DNA from: an uncultured Desulfobacteraceae bacterium
Lineage (GTDB): Bacteria > Desulfobacterota > Desulfobacteria > Desulfobacterales > Desulfobacteraceae
Length of the DNA: 58,168 bases
Direction: 5' to 3'
NCBI GenBank assembly: GCA_913041495.1
Contig: CAJWHT010000010.1
Span: forward strand, 1-58,168
In this document: positions 1-6,990 of the stretch, one piece after another
How the letters are laid out: each line of letters starts with the position of its first letter
Numbering within the stretch: position 1 is the stretch's first letter
Notes under the pieces: model-generated
The model's input: the letters and a program-made list of their open reading frames with translations, nothing else
Databases searched by the model: none
Told to the model about the DNA's origin: nothing
Program-made: the position numbers and the translations under genes

Positions 1-1194
1 GTGTTGAGGTATTTGTCTATTAACAGTATCAATGTATACAATGTATGGTTCTCCGGTCTCAATGGCTTCGTAGAGCAGGTGGGCCAGTCCCGGGCCCTCC
101 TCAAAGTGCTTGTACTTCCAGCCCACGCCGTCGGCCCGCTTTTCATCGGGTTTGGGATAAAGATCCATGAAGGACTTTAAGCCTTTGGCCCCCACATCCC
201 CGGGTTTGAGGACGAAGGGCAGGCCGCCCTTGGCACCGTAAGATCCCAGAAGGGCGTTAATAATATAGATGGAACGGCAAATGTAGAAAGAATCCTTATA
301 CCGGGCCGCCATCCAGCCGGGGTGCCAGATCACGCTGGGGGCCGCCTCTGCCAGTTCTTCCACAAAGCTGCGCAGCTTTGAGGCTTCGATACCGGTTTCC
401 TTTTCCGCCCATTCCGGGGTATAGGGGGTCACGAACTGCTCCAGCTCCTTGAACCCTTCCACATAACGGTCCACAAACCGCTTATCGTAAAGGCGTTTGG
501 CAATAAGCTCATGGATCACGGCCAGGTTGAAAGCATAGTCGGTGCCGGGGCGGATCATCATGAACCGGCTGGCCTTGGCCGCAGATACGTTTGACCGGAT
601 ATCGATCACGGAAAGCTTGCAACCCTTTTCCATGGCATCCATGAGGTTATTCACCTCCTGAACATTTACCGCTTCAAAAATATTGCGGAACTGGAGGACC
701 ACATGCTTGGCGTTTTTAAAATCATAGGCAACGGCTTTCCGGCCCATACCGGTAAGGGAGAGGGCGGAATGCTGGACGTTCCTGGCACAGGAGGAGTCAT
801 GATTGTTGTAGTTGGGGGTGCCGATCCCACGGAGGAAAGCCCTGTGCATATCCCTGAAGGGCCCGCCGCGGTCGGTAAAGGAGATGGCCCTGGCACCGTG
901 TTCATCGCGGATTTTCTTCAGCCGGTCCGCCACATAATCAAAGGCTTCGTCCCAGGTGGCCTTGCGCCACTTGCCTTCTCCGCGTTCCCCTTCCCGGATC
1001 AGCGGGGTCTGGGGACGCTCATTGTCGTGGAGCAGCGCCGTACCGGCCGCCCCCCTGGGGCAGACCGCCCCCTTCATTGCAGGCACGTGGGGATTGCCCT
1101 TGATAAAAGCCACCTGGCCGTTTTCAACCTGAACGTCAATGGGGCAGCGCACGGTGCACATGCCGCAAACACTAAACACGGAACTCTTTGACAT
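1..1194 (-). CDS. Molybdopterin oxidoreductase catalytic subunit, Psr/Phs-like (3' end outside window)
   Basis: About 398 residues are visible; the reading frame is still open at base 1, so the C-terminus is missing. The start at 1194 is preceded by AAAGGAG. Near the N-terminus it has the [4Fe-4S] motif C-x2-C-x3-C (CGMCTVRC) with a fourth Cys in AVCPRG about 27 residues later. SSCARN near residue 145 supplies a probable cysteine ligand to molybdenum. CGMCTVRCP is typical of polysulfide/thiosulfate reductase catalytic subunits, so a sulfur-compound or similar two-electron reductase is likely; the substrate is an inference. There is no twin-arginine signal at this start, unlike exported PsrA/PhsA, so the enzyme may be cytoplasmic or exported with a partner. 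QrcB-type quinone reductase subunits are an alternative. Confidence 0.85.
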   Translation of the reverse strand, partial: MSKSSVFSVCGMCTVRCPIDVQVENGQVAFIKGNPHVPAMKGAVCPRGAAGTALLHDNERPQTPLIREGERGEGKWRKATWDEAFDYVADRLKKIRDEHGARAISFTDRGGPFRDMHRAFLRGIGTPNYNNHDSSCARNVQHSALSLTGMGRKAVAYDFKNAKHVVLQFRNIFEAVNVQEVNNLMDAMEKGCKLSVIDIRSNVSAAKASRFMMIRPGTDYAFNLAVIHELIAKRLYDKRFVDRYVEGFKELEQFVTPYTPEWAEKETGIEASKLRSFVEELAEAAPSVIWHPGWMAARYKDSFYICRSIYIINALLGSYGAKGGLPFVLKPGDVGAKGLKSFMDLYPKPDEKRADGVGWKYKHFEEGPGLAHLLYEAIETGEPYIVYIDTVNRQIPQH

Positions 1195-1248
1195 ATCTGC
1201 TCTCCTTTGGGAGTTTTATAAATGTATAAATTTATGGCCTCAATCTAA

Positions 1249-1264
1249 AGCCATAATTATGCCA
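1249..1264 (-). promoter_or_regulatory. Possible sigma-54 (-24/-12) promoter for the Psr/Phs-like gene
   Basis: Read on the minus strand this is TGGCATAATTATGGCT. The GG and GC doublets sit at the spacing of the sigma-54 consensus TGGCAC-N5-TTGCW, with mismatches at three consensus positions. It lies about 55 bases upstream of the start codon at 1194, with an AT-rich leader between. No activator gene is adjacent. The rest of the gap between 1195 and 1534 holds only the FmdE terminator and no convincing gene. Confidence 0.3.
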
Positions 1265-1472
1265 GGCGAAACGCCACCGGCACCTACTCACCACAAACCA
1301 TTGAAATTTAACAATATTTAACCTAATAAAAAATCATTTCAGATAATAGCCCAGGACAGAGGGGATCATATCATTGCCTGTCTCAGCTCCCGGTACACCC
1401 GGGCAAAGCGGCAACCTGTTGTGCGATCTCCGGCAAGACATCAATTTTTCAGGGTGTTTCAGGGACTTGCAA

Positions 1473-1509
1473 TAAAAAACTGGCGGTGCAATAAAATCAT
1501 TGCACCGCC
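1473..1509 (-). terminator. Rho-independent terminator of the FmdE-like gene
   Basis: An 11-bp perfect stem (GGCGGTGCAAT with ATTGCACCGCC, loop of 6) is followed on the minus strand by AGTTTTTTATTG. It lies 26 bases beyond the stop codon at 1535. Confidence 0.9.
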
Positions 1510-1534
1510 GGTATTCCGCTGGGAAAAAGATCCG

Positions 1535-2071
1535 CTATATCTTTTGTTCAACCGTCTTGAAACAGGGAGCACAAAGCTTTGAACCGTCAAATAGCCGGAT
1601 TCTGGACTCCATGGTGGACTCACCGCAATTGTCGCAGGGAATACTTTTGAGAATGCGGGCGGGCCGCACCGGCGGGGAATCAAATTCCTGGATGTCGAAC
1701 AAATCATCCAGGTCCGCATCCAGTAGCATCCGGATACGCGTCTGCTTGTCCACGCCTTCCTTTCTGCCGGTATCCCGGAAAAGCGCCCGGAACCCTTTGC
1801 CCGTATCCCTGTTAAAAAAAGTGAAGGCGGATTTTCCGTAATCCCGGTGCACCAGATTCCCCTTGCCAAAGGAACAGCCGGCCAGGAACTGAATGGCATC
1901 CACCCCGCACATATCCGTCTCGGTAACGCAGAGGCTGTTGGCGGTATTATGGAGGTTGAGACGTGTCATGGCCAGTTCGGCCGCCCGGATACCGATGGTC
2001 AGCCCGGGGCAGTTGTGCCCGTGAAAGGCAATGGTTTCTTCTATTCTTTTTTTATCCAATGTACATGGCAT
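1535..2071 (-). CDS. FmdE family protein with C-terminal zinc ribbon
   Basis: 178 residues. The N-terminal FmdE domain begins with the signature HGHNCPG (H17, H19, C21), with further conserved cysteines in ETDMCGVDAIQ and AGCSFGKGN. The C-terminus is a short treble-clef or zinc-ribbon segment with C146/C149 and C167/C170. FmdE was named as a subunit of formylmethanofuran dehydrogenase in methanogens. In sulfate reducers such stand-alone proteins are common and usually sit near molybdenum/tungsten or metal-cofactor genes; the biochemical role is not established. Here it lies next to a molybdopterin enzyme, but each gene has its own signals, so a shared function is only suggested. The gene is closed by a strong terminator. 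Confidence 0.9.
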   Translation of the reverse strand: MPCTLDKKRIEETIAFHGHNCPGLTIGIRAAELAMTRLNLHNTANSLCVTETDMCGVDAIQFLAGCSFGKGNLVHRDYGKSAFTFFNRDTGKGFRALFRDTGRKEGVDKQTRIRMLLDADLDDLFDIQEFDSPPVRPARILKSIPCDNCGESTMESRIRLFDGSKLCAPCFKTVEQKI

Positions 2072-2121
2072 AGTTGCGGTACTCCTTTTTCCGGTATCAC
2101 CGGTCCTGATTGGGTTTCAAC

Positions 2122-2607
2122 TTAGTTCATGTAAGTTGTTATAATCTTATGGAAAAGCCCTTCCGCCTTAATCTCATCCAGGGTTTTCTGCATCGCCTGA
2201 ACCAGAGCGTCCGGCGTCTGGCGATTGAATCCGAAGTAATGCTCACCTTTGGCCAGAAGGAACACGGATTCAAAATCCTCCGGATCCAATCCCTCTTCCT
2301 TGATCAACCACCCGGTCACATTTTTATCATAGGCAAAAAGCACGGTGTTTTTCCTTTCCAGAAGCATCCGGTATGATCTTGCCCAGGGAAGAATTCGTAT
2401 ATCTTCCCGGGTCTGCTGCGCCCCCATCCGCTGAAGGATCAACACCATAAGATCAACGGATGATCCCACGGCCCGGCCGTCCACGTTGAAATTATACGGC
2501 GGGAACTCCTCGGTCATGAGGATGAGATCATCGATTCCGCCAGCAGTGGCCGTGGGAGCAATTCCCCAACAAATTAGAAAGAAAAGGATGGATGCCAGGC
2601 ACTTCAT
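2122..2607 (-). CDS. Family-3 type periplasmic solute-binding protein with an apparent internal deletion
   Basis: 161 residues from the ATG at 2607, chosen because it begins a clear signal peptide (MKCLASILFFLICWG...TATA) with GGAG upstream. Residues about 24-90 match lobe 1 of amino-acid-type binding proteins (TEEFPPYNF, VDLM, LPWARSYRMLLERKNTVLF). The frame then passes directly into AYDKNVTGWLIKEEGLDP and the C-terminal helix (LDEIKAEGLFHKIITTYM). In the family, roughly 70-80 residues that start with an RTxERE-like segment and form much of lobe 2 lie between these parts. They are missing here without a frameshift, so ligand binding is doubtful. It could be a decaying gene, a fusion by deletion, or an assembly artefact. 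No permease or ATPase gene is adjacent. Confidence 0.75.
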   Translation of the reverse strand: MKCLASILFFLICWGIAPTATAGGIDDLILMTEEFPPYNFNVDGRAVGSSVDLMVLILQRMGAQQTREDIRILPWARSYRMLLERKNTVLFAYDKNVTGWLIKEEGLDPEDFESVFLLAKGEHYFGFNRQTPDALVQAMQKTLDEIKAEGLFHKIITTYMN

Positions 2608-2879
2608 CTGAAAAATTCTCCATGAAAATCTGGGGAAGTATTCTTGCACAAAACCATGAGAATTGAAAGCACCCAAATCCCCACAACCCCAATTTGCCCG
2701 GGATCGTAACACACCCGGGGCTTTTTATCTCACAGCCCAGGCAATAATATATCAATGCAAAATTGCTTTCCAATATGGTTTACCATGGTTCCCAGCCCCT
2801 ATTTATTAATGCAATCTGGCTCTTTTTTGTGTATATTAGCAACCTTTCCATTAACTATTTATATACACAGGAAATTAGA

Positions 2880-3494
2880 ATGAAAGTTGATTTAGATAAG
2901 GTCAGTTATGTGCTTGGACAAAGCATCGGTGGGGATTTTAGAAGACAGGGCTTTGAAATAAATCCTGATATTTTCATGGATTCATTTATTGCGGCGTTTA
3001 ACGGGGAGAAACCCACGATGCCGGTGGGTGAAATGCAGCACATCATGCAGAATTTTCAAAGGGCAATGCAGGATAAAAAGCAGGCCGAGCAGATGGAAGC
3101 AGGGAAAAAAAATGTCGAAGCCGGGCAACAATTTCTTGAGGAAAACGGTAAAAAAGAAGGGGTTATAACAACGGAAAGCGGACTTCAGTATAAAGTGATT
3201 ACGGAAGGCACCGGAAAAAAACCCTCTGCCACAGATACCGTTGAGACCCATTACGAAGGCAAAACACTTGATGGCAACATCTTTGACAGCTCTTACAAAC
3301 GCGGCACCACAACAACGTTCCCCCTGAACGGCGTCATCAAAGGCTGGACAGAGGCGCTCCAACTGATGGCCGAAGGGTCAAAATACGAGCTGTATATTCC
3401 ATCCGAGCTTGCATATGGTGCCGCCGGAAGCGGGGGGACGATCGAACCCTACTCAACATTAATCTTCACCGTTGAGCTTATTGCGGTAAAATAA
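2880..3494 (+). CDS. fklB: FKBP-type peptidyl-prolyl cis-trans isomerase, FklB/Mip-like
   Basis: 204 residues, close to the length of E. coli FklB. The start at 2880 follows AGGAAA at good spacing; the open frame extends upstream but that part is unlike the family. Residues 1-90 form the helical dimerisation domain (KVSYVLGQSIGGDFRRQG, then a Lys/Gln-rich helix). Residues 95-203 are the FKBP domain (TESGLQYKVITEGTG, VETHYEGKTLDGNIFDSSY, ELAYGAAGSGGTIEPYSTLIFTVELI). There is no signal peptide at this start, which favours a cytoplasmic FklB role over periplasmic FkpA/Mip. It catalyses prolyl isomerisation during protein folding. It converges on the EamA gene with only 12 bases between stops. 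Confidence 0.92.
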   Translation: MKVDLDKVSYVLGQSIGGDFRRQGFEINPDIFMDSFIAAFNGEKPTMPVGEMQHIMQNFQRAMQDKKQAEQMEAGKKNVEAGQQFLEENGKKEGVITTESGLQYKVITEGTGKKPSATDTVETHYEGKTLDGNIFDSSYKRGTTTTFPLNGVIKGWTEALQLMAEGSKYELYIPSELAYGAAGSGGTIEPYSTLIFTVELIAVK

Positions 3495-3506
3495 GGGGCA
3501 TCCCAT

Positions 3507-4391
3507 TTAGATAAAAAGCGCTGCCACGCCGGCCATGGTCAGGACCACTCCGGTGAACTGCACCGGCCGGAGGCGTTCCTTTAGGACAAGGGCACTGAGG
3601 ACAACAGTGACTGCGGGGTATAGGCTGCTGACAACAGCAGCGATACTGAGCATCCCGCGGCTTGCAGCCAGGGTAAAGGCAAAGGCGGCCATGGTATCCA
3701 TCATCCCCATGAATATGATCAGGGGCAGGTAGGAGCAAAGCCGTGGCCCTGTCCCACTGCCGGCAGGCTTTGCCAGGCCCATCACCGGCAGCAGGAAGAC
3801 AAAGGTGGCGGACCGCATAACGGCAGATGCCCAGAGCGGATCCGAGGCACATGCCCTGTCCATGAGAATAAAGTAGAATCCGATACAAACAGCGGCCCCG
3901 AGAGCCAGGTGAATGCCACGGGTCCACCGGCCGGCAGGCCCTGCCGAATCTTTGTTCTGGCCTTGGCCCGGGTCCGGAATTTGATTGGGCGCCATGGCCG
4001 CAAGTACCGCACCGAAAAAGGCCATGGCAAGCCCTGTTACAGCGACTGCCGACAACACCTCCCCTGCGAACACCCCCCAGACCACCGGCAGCAGCGCCCC
4101 GGTGGCACTGATGGGGGCCAGAACCGACATCATCCCCGTGGCCAGGCTCCGGTAAAGCAGATACATGGCCGCAATTCCGGTAAGACCTGCCGGGATTGCC
4201 CAGATAAGGCAGGTATCCCCCGGCATGGGCCGGCCGGATACCGCCAGAATACTCCCAAGCAGCACCACCCCGGTGCCGTTGGCAATAATCAGCACCCGAA
4301 GCGTCGGTATCTCACGGCTTTTCAGGCCGCCGATAAAATCCGCAATACCCCACCCCATACAGGCGGCAACGGCAAATCCAACGGACATCAT
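3507..4391 (-). CDS. EamA/DMT-family membrane transporter
   Basis: About 294 residues from the ATG at 4391, with GGGGGT upstream; a GTG at 4421 would add 10 residues. The protein has about ten hydrophobic helices in two repeats of the EamA type, opening with GFAVAACMGWGIADFIGG and ending with LYPAVTVVLSALVLKERLRPVQFTGVVLTMAGVAALFI, the usual C-terminal signature. Such proteins export amino acids or other small metabolites across the inner membrane; the substrate cannot be told here. It is divergent from a LysR regulator, and such pairs often mean direct control of the transporter by the regulator. Confidence 0.88.
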   Translation of the reverse strand: MMSVGFAVAACMGWGIADFIGGLKSREIPTLRVLIIANGTGVVLLGSILAVSGRPMPGDTCLIWAIPAGLTGIAAMYLLYRSLATGMMSVLAPISATGALLPVVWGVFAGEVLSAVAVTGLAMAFFGAVLAAMAPNQIPDPGQGQNKDSAGPAGRWTRGIHLALGAAVCIGFYFILMDRACASDPLWASAVMRSATFVFLLPVMGLAKPAGSGTGPRLCSYLPLIIFMGMMDTMAAFAFTLAASRGMLSIAAVVSSLYPAVTVVLSALVLKERLRPVQFTGVVLTMAGVAALFI

Positions 4392-4493
4392 AGGTTTTCT
4401 ACCCCCGGTTGATGTTTTCACTTGCCAGGAGTCTACCCCGGGGATATAACCAAGTAAAATTAATCCTTTTTATAAATTGGATAACTTTGAATT

Positions 4494-5435
4494 ATGCTTC
4501 CGGATCTGAACCGCCTCAAAGTCTTTTATCATGTCTATACCGCCAACAGCATCATCAAGGCGGCCGAAGCCCTGTACATCACCCAGCCGGCCGTCAGCCA
4601 GCAGCTCAAAAAATTGGAGACGGAAATCAAAGCCCCCCTGTTTACGAGGCGGCATAAGAAAATTATCCCCACCCATGCGGCCCACAGGCTATTTACCACC
4701 GTAAAACCCTTTTTAGAGGGGCTGGCCTGCGAAATTGAACATATATCCACCCCCATGGACCGGCCATGCGGCCCCCTGCATATCGGCGCTCCCATCGTCT
4801 TCGGCACCACCTACCTGCCCGATATCTGCCATGCGTTCAGAACCGCATACCCGGAAGTACGGTTTACCGTTACTTTCGGAGAGTCGGACGAACTGCTGGA
4901 ACGATTGAATATGGGTGAGCTTGACCTGGCAATGATTGATTATTTCTCCCCCCTGGACCAGATGGCCGGAGGGCCGGAACAATACAGCATCCAGGCATTG
5001 ATGCAGGAACAATTTATCCTGGCCTGTTCCCGGGACTACTACGATGCCCGTGTGAAAGGCGATGTCTCCCTGGATCATCTGAAGACCCTGGAATACCTGA
5101 CGGATGAAAATCATCCTACCATCCTGAGGCACTGGTTCTGGTATTATTTTAAGAAGAGCGTGACAGATTTGAATATCGTCATGGCCATCGCCGCCCATCA
5201 GGCATTGATGGCCTGTATCCGCAACGGCATGGGGGTGGCCATTACGTCCCACCACCTCTTTACCCGGCAAATCGATGCCGGAGAGATTATCCCTGTTTTT
5301 CCCTCACCCCGGAAGCTGGTCAACACCATTTCCACAGTCTCTTTGAAAGGGGCGGTGCCGACCATGACACAAAAGGTATTTCAAACCTTTCTGGAAAAAA
5401 GGTTTCACACCGATCAAGGGGAAACACCCGCCTGA
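4494..5435 (+). CDS. LysR-family transcriptional regulator
   Basis: 313 residues. The N-terminal winged helix-turn-helix (residues 5-65: LKVFYHVYTANSIIKAAEAL, ITQPAVSQQLKKLE, LFTRRHKKIIPT) is textbook LysR. The remainder is a periplasmic-binding-protein-like effector domain (residues about 90-295). The ATG at 4494 leaves a 102-base divergent gap to the EamA gene. LysR proteins commonly bind such gaps and respond to a small molecule handled by the neighbouring gene, so control of the EamA exporter is the natural hypothesis. The effector is unknown. The 3' end overlaps a small convergent gene by 22 bases. Confidence 0.9.
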   Translation: MLPDLNRLKVFYHVYTANSIIKAAEALYITQPAVSQQLKKLETEIKAPLFTRRHKKIIPTHAAHRLFTTVKPFLEGLACEIEHISTPMDRPCGPLHIGAPIVFGTTYLPDICHAFRTAYPEVRFTVTFGESDELLERLNMGELDLAMIDYFSPLDQMAGGPEQYSIQALMQEQFILACSRDYYDARVKGDVSLDHLKTLEYLTDENHPTILRHWFWYYFKKSVTDLNIVMAIAAHQALMACIRNGMGVAITSHHLFTRQIDAGEIIPVFPSPRKLVNTISTVSLKGAVPTMTQKVFQTFLEKRFHTDQGETPA

Positions 5436-5569
5436 AAACGACTGCTGCCGGGAAGGGGGTGCTGCCGTTCTGATCCGTTGCCCCGGTGGGCGTTGTAAAC
5501 GGCCCAGCCGGTGGCAATAAAAGCCACAAGAGCCAGCGACACTATAATCAAACCGATATGGATCTGCAT
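5414..5569 (-). CDS. Small single-span membrane protein
   Basis: 51 residues beginning MQIHIGLIIVSLALVAFIA. One hydrophobic helix at about residues 3-24 is followed by a polar, basic tail rich in Gly, Ser and His. A near-perfect AGGAGG lies 5 bases before the ATG at 5569, which is the main reason to believe in it. It overlaps the 3' end of the LysR gene on the other strand by 22 bases. I do not recognise a family. The shape resembles small bitopic proteins that associate with larger membrane complexes, but nothing shows a partner. Confidence 0.5.
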   Translation of the reverse strand: MQIHIGLIIVSLALVAFIATGWAVYNAHRGNGSERQHPLPGSSRFQAGVSP

Positions 5570-5726
5570 GGATTCCTCCTTTTTGCCTGTTATTCGGGGC
5601 GATGTTCTTCCGACCCGAAGTCAACGGAAAGCTTACCAGCCAACTGTGGAGAACATCGGAGTGAACTATGTAGATATCTTGAAGATTTCCGTGGTGTGTT
5701 GAAACGGACTGCCCCGGTTCCCCCTG

Positions 5727-5763
5727 ATAAAAACCCCGGCAGCCCGTGTACAGGCGGCCGGGG
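5727..5763 (-). terminator. Rho-independent terminator of the EF-hand gene
   Basis: On the minus strand CCCCGGC pairs with GCCGGGG across a 16-base loop, followed directly by TTTTTATC. It begins 25 bases beyond the stop codon at 5788. The stretch between here and 5570 holds no gene I can support. Confidence 0.75.
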
Positions 5764-5787
5764 CGTCTTCATATCACGGCCATCCCC

Positions 5788-6279
5788 TTAAGCGATGATA
5801 TCGATATCTTCATCCGAGGTATCGGTCTCAAGATAGTCCAGCAACTGAGATAAAAGGTCTTCACCATCACTGCCGCCGATTATGCCGTTCTGGGCGGTGT
5901 AAGCATCCGCCACTTGCTGGGGCGGTGGGGGTGGGGGTTCAAATCCTGTATCATCCAGAACAGTTTTGAGTTCAGCCCCACTCAGTTCACCATCCTCGTC
6001 CAGATCATAATCAGAAAAGCTGCTTGAAAATTCAGACCCGGCAATTTCGGAAATACCCGCCGTCAGTGTTTCATACTCATCTTCGGAGATGCCGCCGGAA
6101 CCGTCGGTATCCGCAGCATCAAACATCCCGAGTTTGTCCCCGTCCGCATTGCCACGGCCCTCCATGGACGGCGGCGGGAAAGTATTTCCCCCCTGAACGC
6201 CCTGGGAATTGCTGTTGCCCTGGTACGCAACATATATCATATTGTACAAATTGCTTGATCCGCCAATGCTTCCAACCAT
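5788..6279 (-). CDS. EF-hand calcium-binding protein
   Basis: 163 acidic residues with two canonical EF-hand loops: D57-x-D59-x-S61-G-x-I64-x3-E68 and D92-x-D94-x-D96-G-x-L99-x3-E103. A proline run (EPPPPPPQQ, residues 114-122) and an Asp-rich tail follow. There is no signal peptide. The N-terminus (MVGSIGGSSNLYNMIYVAYQ) resembles the short conserved start of a group of bacterial EF-hand proteins. AGGAGG precedes the ATG at 6279. It probably binds Ca2+ as a buffer or switch; the partner is unknown. The gene appears to stand alone, with its own terminator. Confidence 0.85.
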   Translation of the reverse strand: MVGSIGGSSNLYNMIYVAYQGNSNSQGVQGGNTFPPPSMEGRGNADGDKLGMFDAADTDGSGGISEDEYETLTAGISEIAGSEFSSSFSDYDLDEDGELSGAELKTVLDDTGFEPPPPPPQQVADAYTAQNGIIGGSDGEDLLSQLLDYLETDTSDEDIDIIA

Positions 6280-6383
6280 GACCTGCCTCCTTTATCCTTT
6301 TGATTTCCGATCTTCCGTAACCTTAAAGTTTCAGGCGTCCGTACCTTACCATCTAAAGTATAAAAAAGAAGTGTGGAGGAAAT

Positions 6384-6494
6384 ATGAAGGCATTACGCAG
6401 AAAAATGGAGGGTTCAACGGGAAGATCACCCAAAAAATTTAGAGCCCCCCCTTCAAATGACATGCCGGACTCGGACTTGGCATCGGCGAAATAA
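6384..6494 (+). CDS. Possible 36-residue basic peptide
   Basis: A short frame (MKALRRKMEGSTGRSPKKF..., ending LASAK) starts at an ATG with GGAGGAAAT immediately upstream, the best ribosome-binding site in this gap. The N-terminal half is strongly basic. No family is recognised, and a frame this short can arise by chance. It lies between the divergent EF-hand gene and the Cys-rich gene at 6564, so it might also be a leader peptide of the latter. Confidence 0.3.
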   Translation: MKALRRKMEGSTGRSPKKFRAPPSNDMPDSDLASAK

Positions 6495-6563
6495 GACTTA
6501 TTGTTTTAATATGCTTATGGAATAAGCCACGCCAAAACTATAATCCGATCAGGAGAAATTATT

Positions 6564-6800
6564 ATGTCAACCCACCAATGTAAAAAATGCGGTAAGGTTT
6601 CCGGCAGTAAAGCTGATATCTGCGCACCGGCCCCAGAGGTAGGCTCGTTTTACGTCTGTGACGACTGCAGCAAGCACAGTGTTGAACCAGAAGCGCTTTG
6701 CAAACCTCTGGAGATGCACCCCAAGTACTTTTGCAAGAGCTGCGGTACCCCAGGGGTAAAACCGGATTCTCTTTGCAAACCGAAAAAGATCTTCGTATAG
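6564..6800 (+). CDS. Small Cys-rich protein made of three C-x2-C-x10-C repeats (copy 1)
   Basis: 78 residues with nine cysteines in three exact units of C-x2-C-x10-C: C6/C9/C20, C32/C35/C46 and C57/C60/C71. Each unit ends in C-(A/K)-P. GGAG precedes the ATG. A paralogue with identical cysteine spacing lies at 51631-51861. The paired Cys knuckles suggest metal binding (zinc or iron), but three ligands per unit is odd for a normal four-Cys zinc ribbon, so sites may be shared between units or clustered. No known domain name is offered with confidence. The gene is monocistronic, followed by a strong terminator. Confidence 0.85.
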   Translation: MSTHQCKKCGKVSGSKADICAPAPEVGSFYVCDDCSKHSVEPEALCKPLEMHPKYFCKSCGTPGVKPDSLCKPKKIFV

Positions 6801-6820
6801 AAATCAGGAATATAGACGCA

Positions 6821-6858
6821 AAAAGGGCTTAGGAAATTTTCCTAAGCCCTTTATTTTT
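6821..6858. terminator. Bidirectional rho-independent terminator
   Basis: AAAGGGCTTAGG pairs perfectly with CCTAAGCCCTTT (12 bp, 7-base loop). The stem is followed by ATTTTTAT on the plus strand and by TTTTTGCG-type sequence on the minus strand, so it can end both the Cys-rich gene and the tRNA transcript. Confidence 0.92.
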
Positions 6859-6859
6859 A

Positions 6860-6935
6860 TGGTAGGCACGAGCGGACTTGAACCGCTGACTTCTACCGTG
6901 TCGAGGTAGCACTCTACCAACTGAGTTACGCGCCT
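6860..6935 (-). tRNA. tRNA-Val (anticodon GAC)
   Basis: The 76 bases fold into a complete cloverleaf. The acceptor AGGCGCG pairs with CGTGCCT (one G-T pair), the D stem is ACTC/GAGT, the anticodon stem CTACC/GGTAG encloses loop TCGACAC, the variable loop has 5 bases, the T stem is AGCGG/CCGCT with loop TTCAAGT, and the discriminator is A with an encoded CCA. The anticodon at 34-36 reads GAC. Position 33, almost always U in tRNAs, is C here. All helices otherwise pair well, so the gene looks functional. It stands alone, with a terminator directly behind it. Confidence 0.93.
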
Positions 6936-6990
6936 TCAAACGAATGAGTTTTTTATCAAACCTTAAAACCGATGTCAATAAAAACTATGG

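Noticed and set aside
1364-1440. A possible decayed 3' gene end on the minus strand: DVLPEIAQQVAALPG in one frame and VYRELRQAMI with a stop in the next.
   Set aside because: The two pieces read well together only with a one-base shift. The fragment is under 30 residues, with a stop just upstream, so I cannot support a named pseudogene.
5590-5772. A 60-codon minus-strand frame between the small membrane protein and the EF-hand gene.
   Set aside because: It runs through the EF-hand terminator, lacks a ribosome-binding site and shows no conserved pattern.
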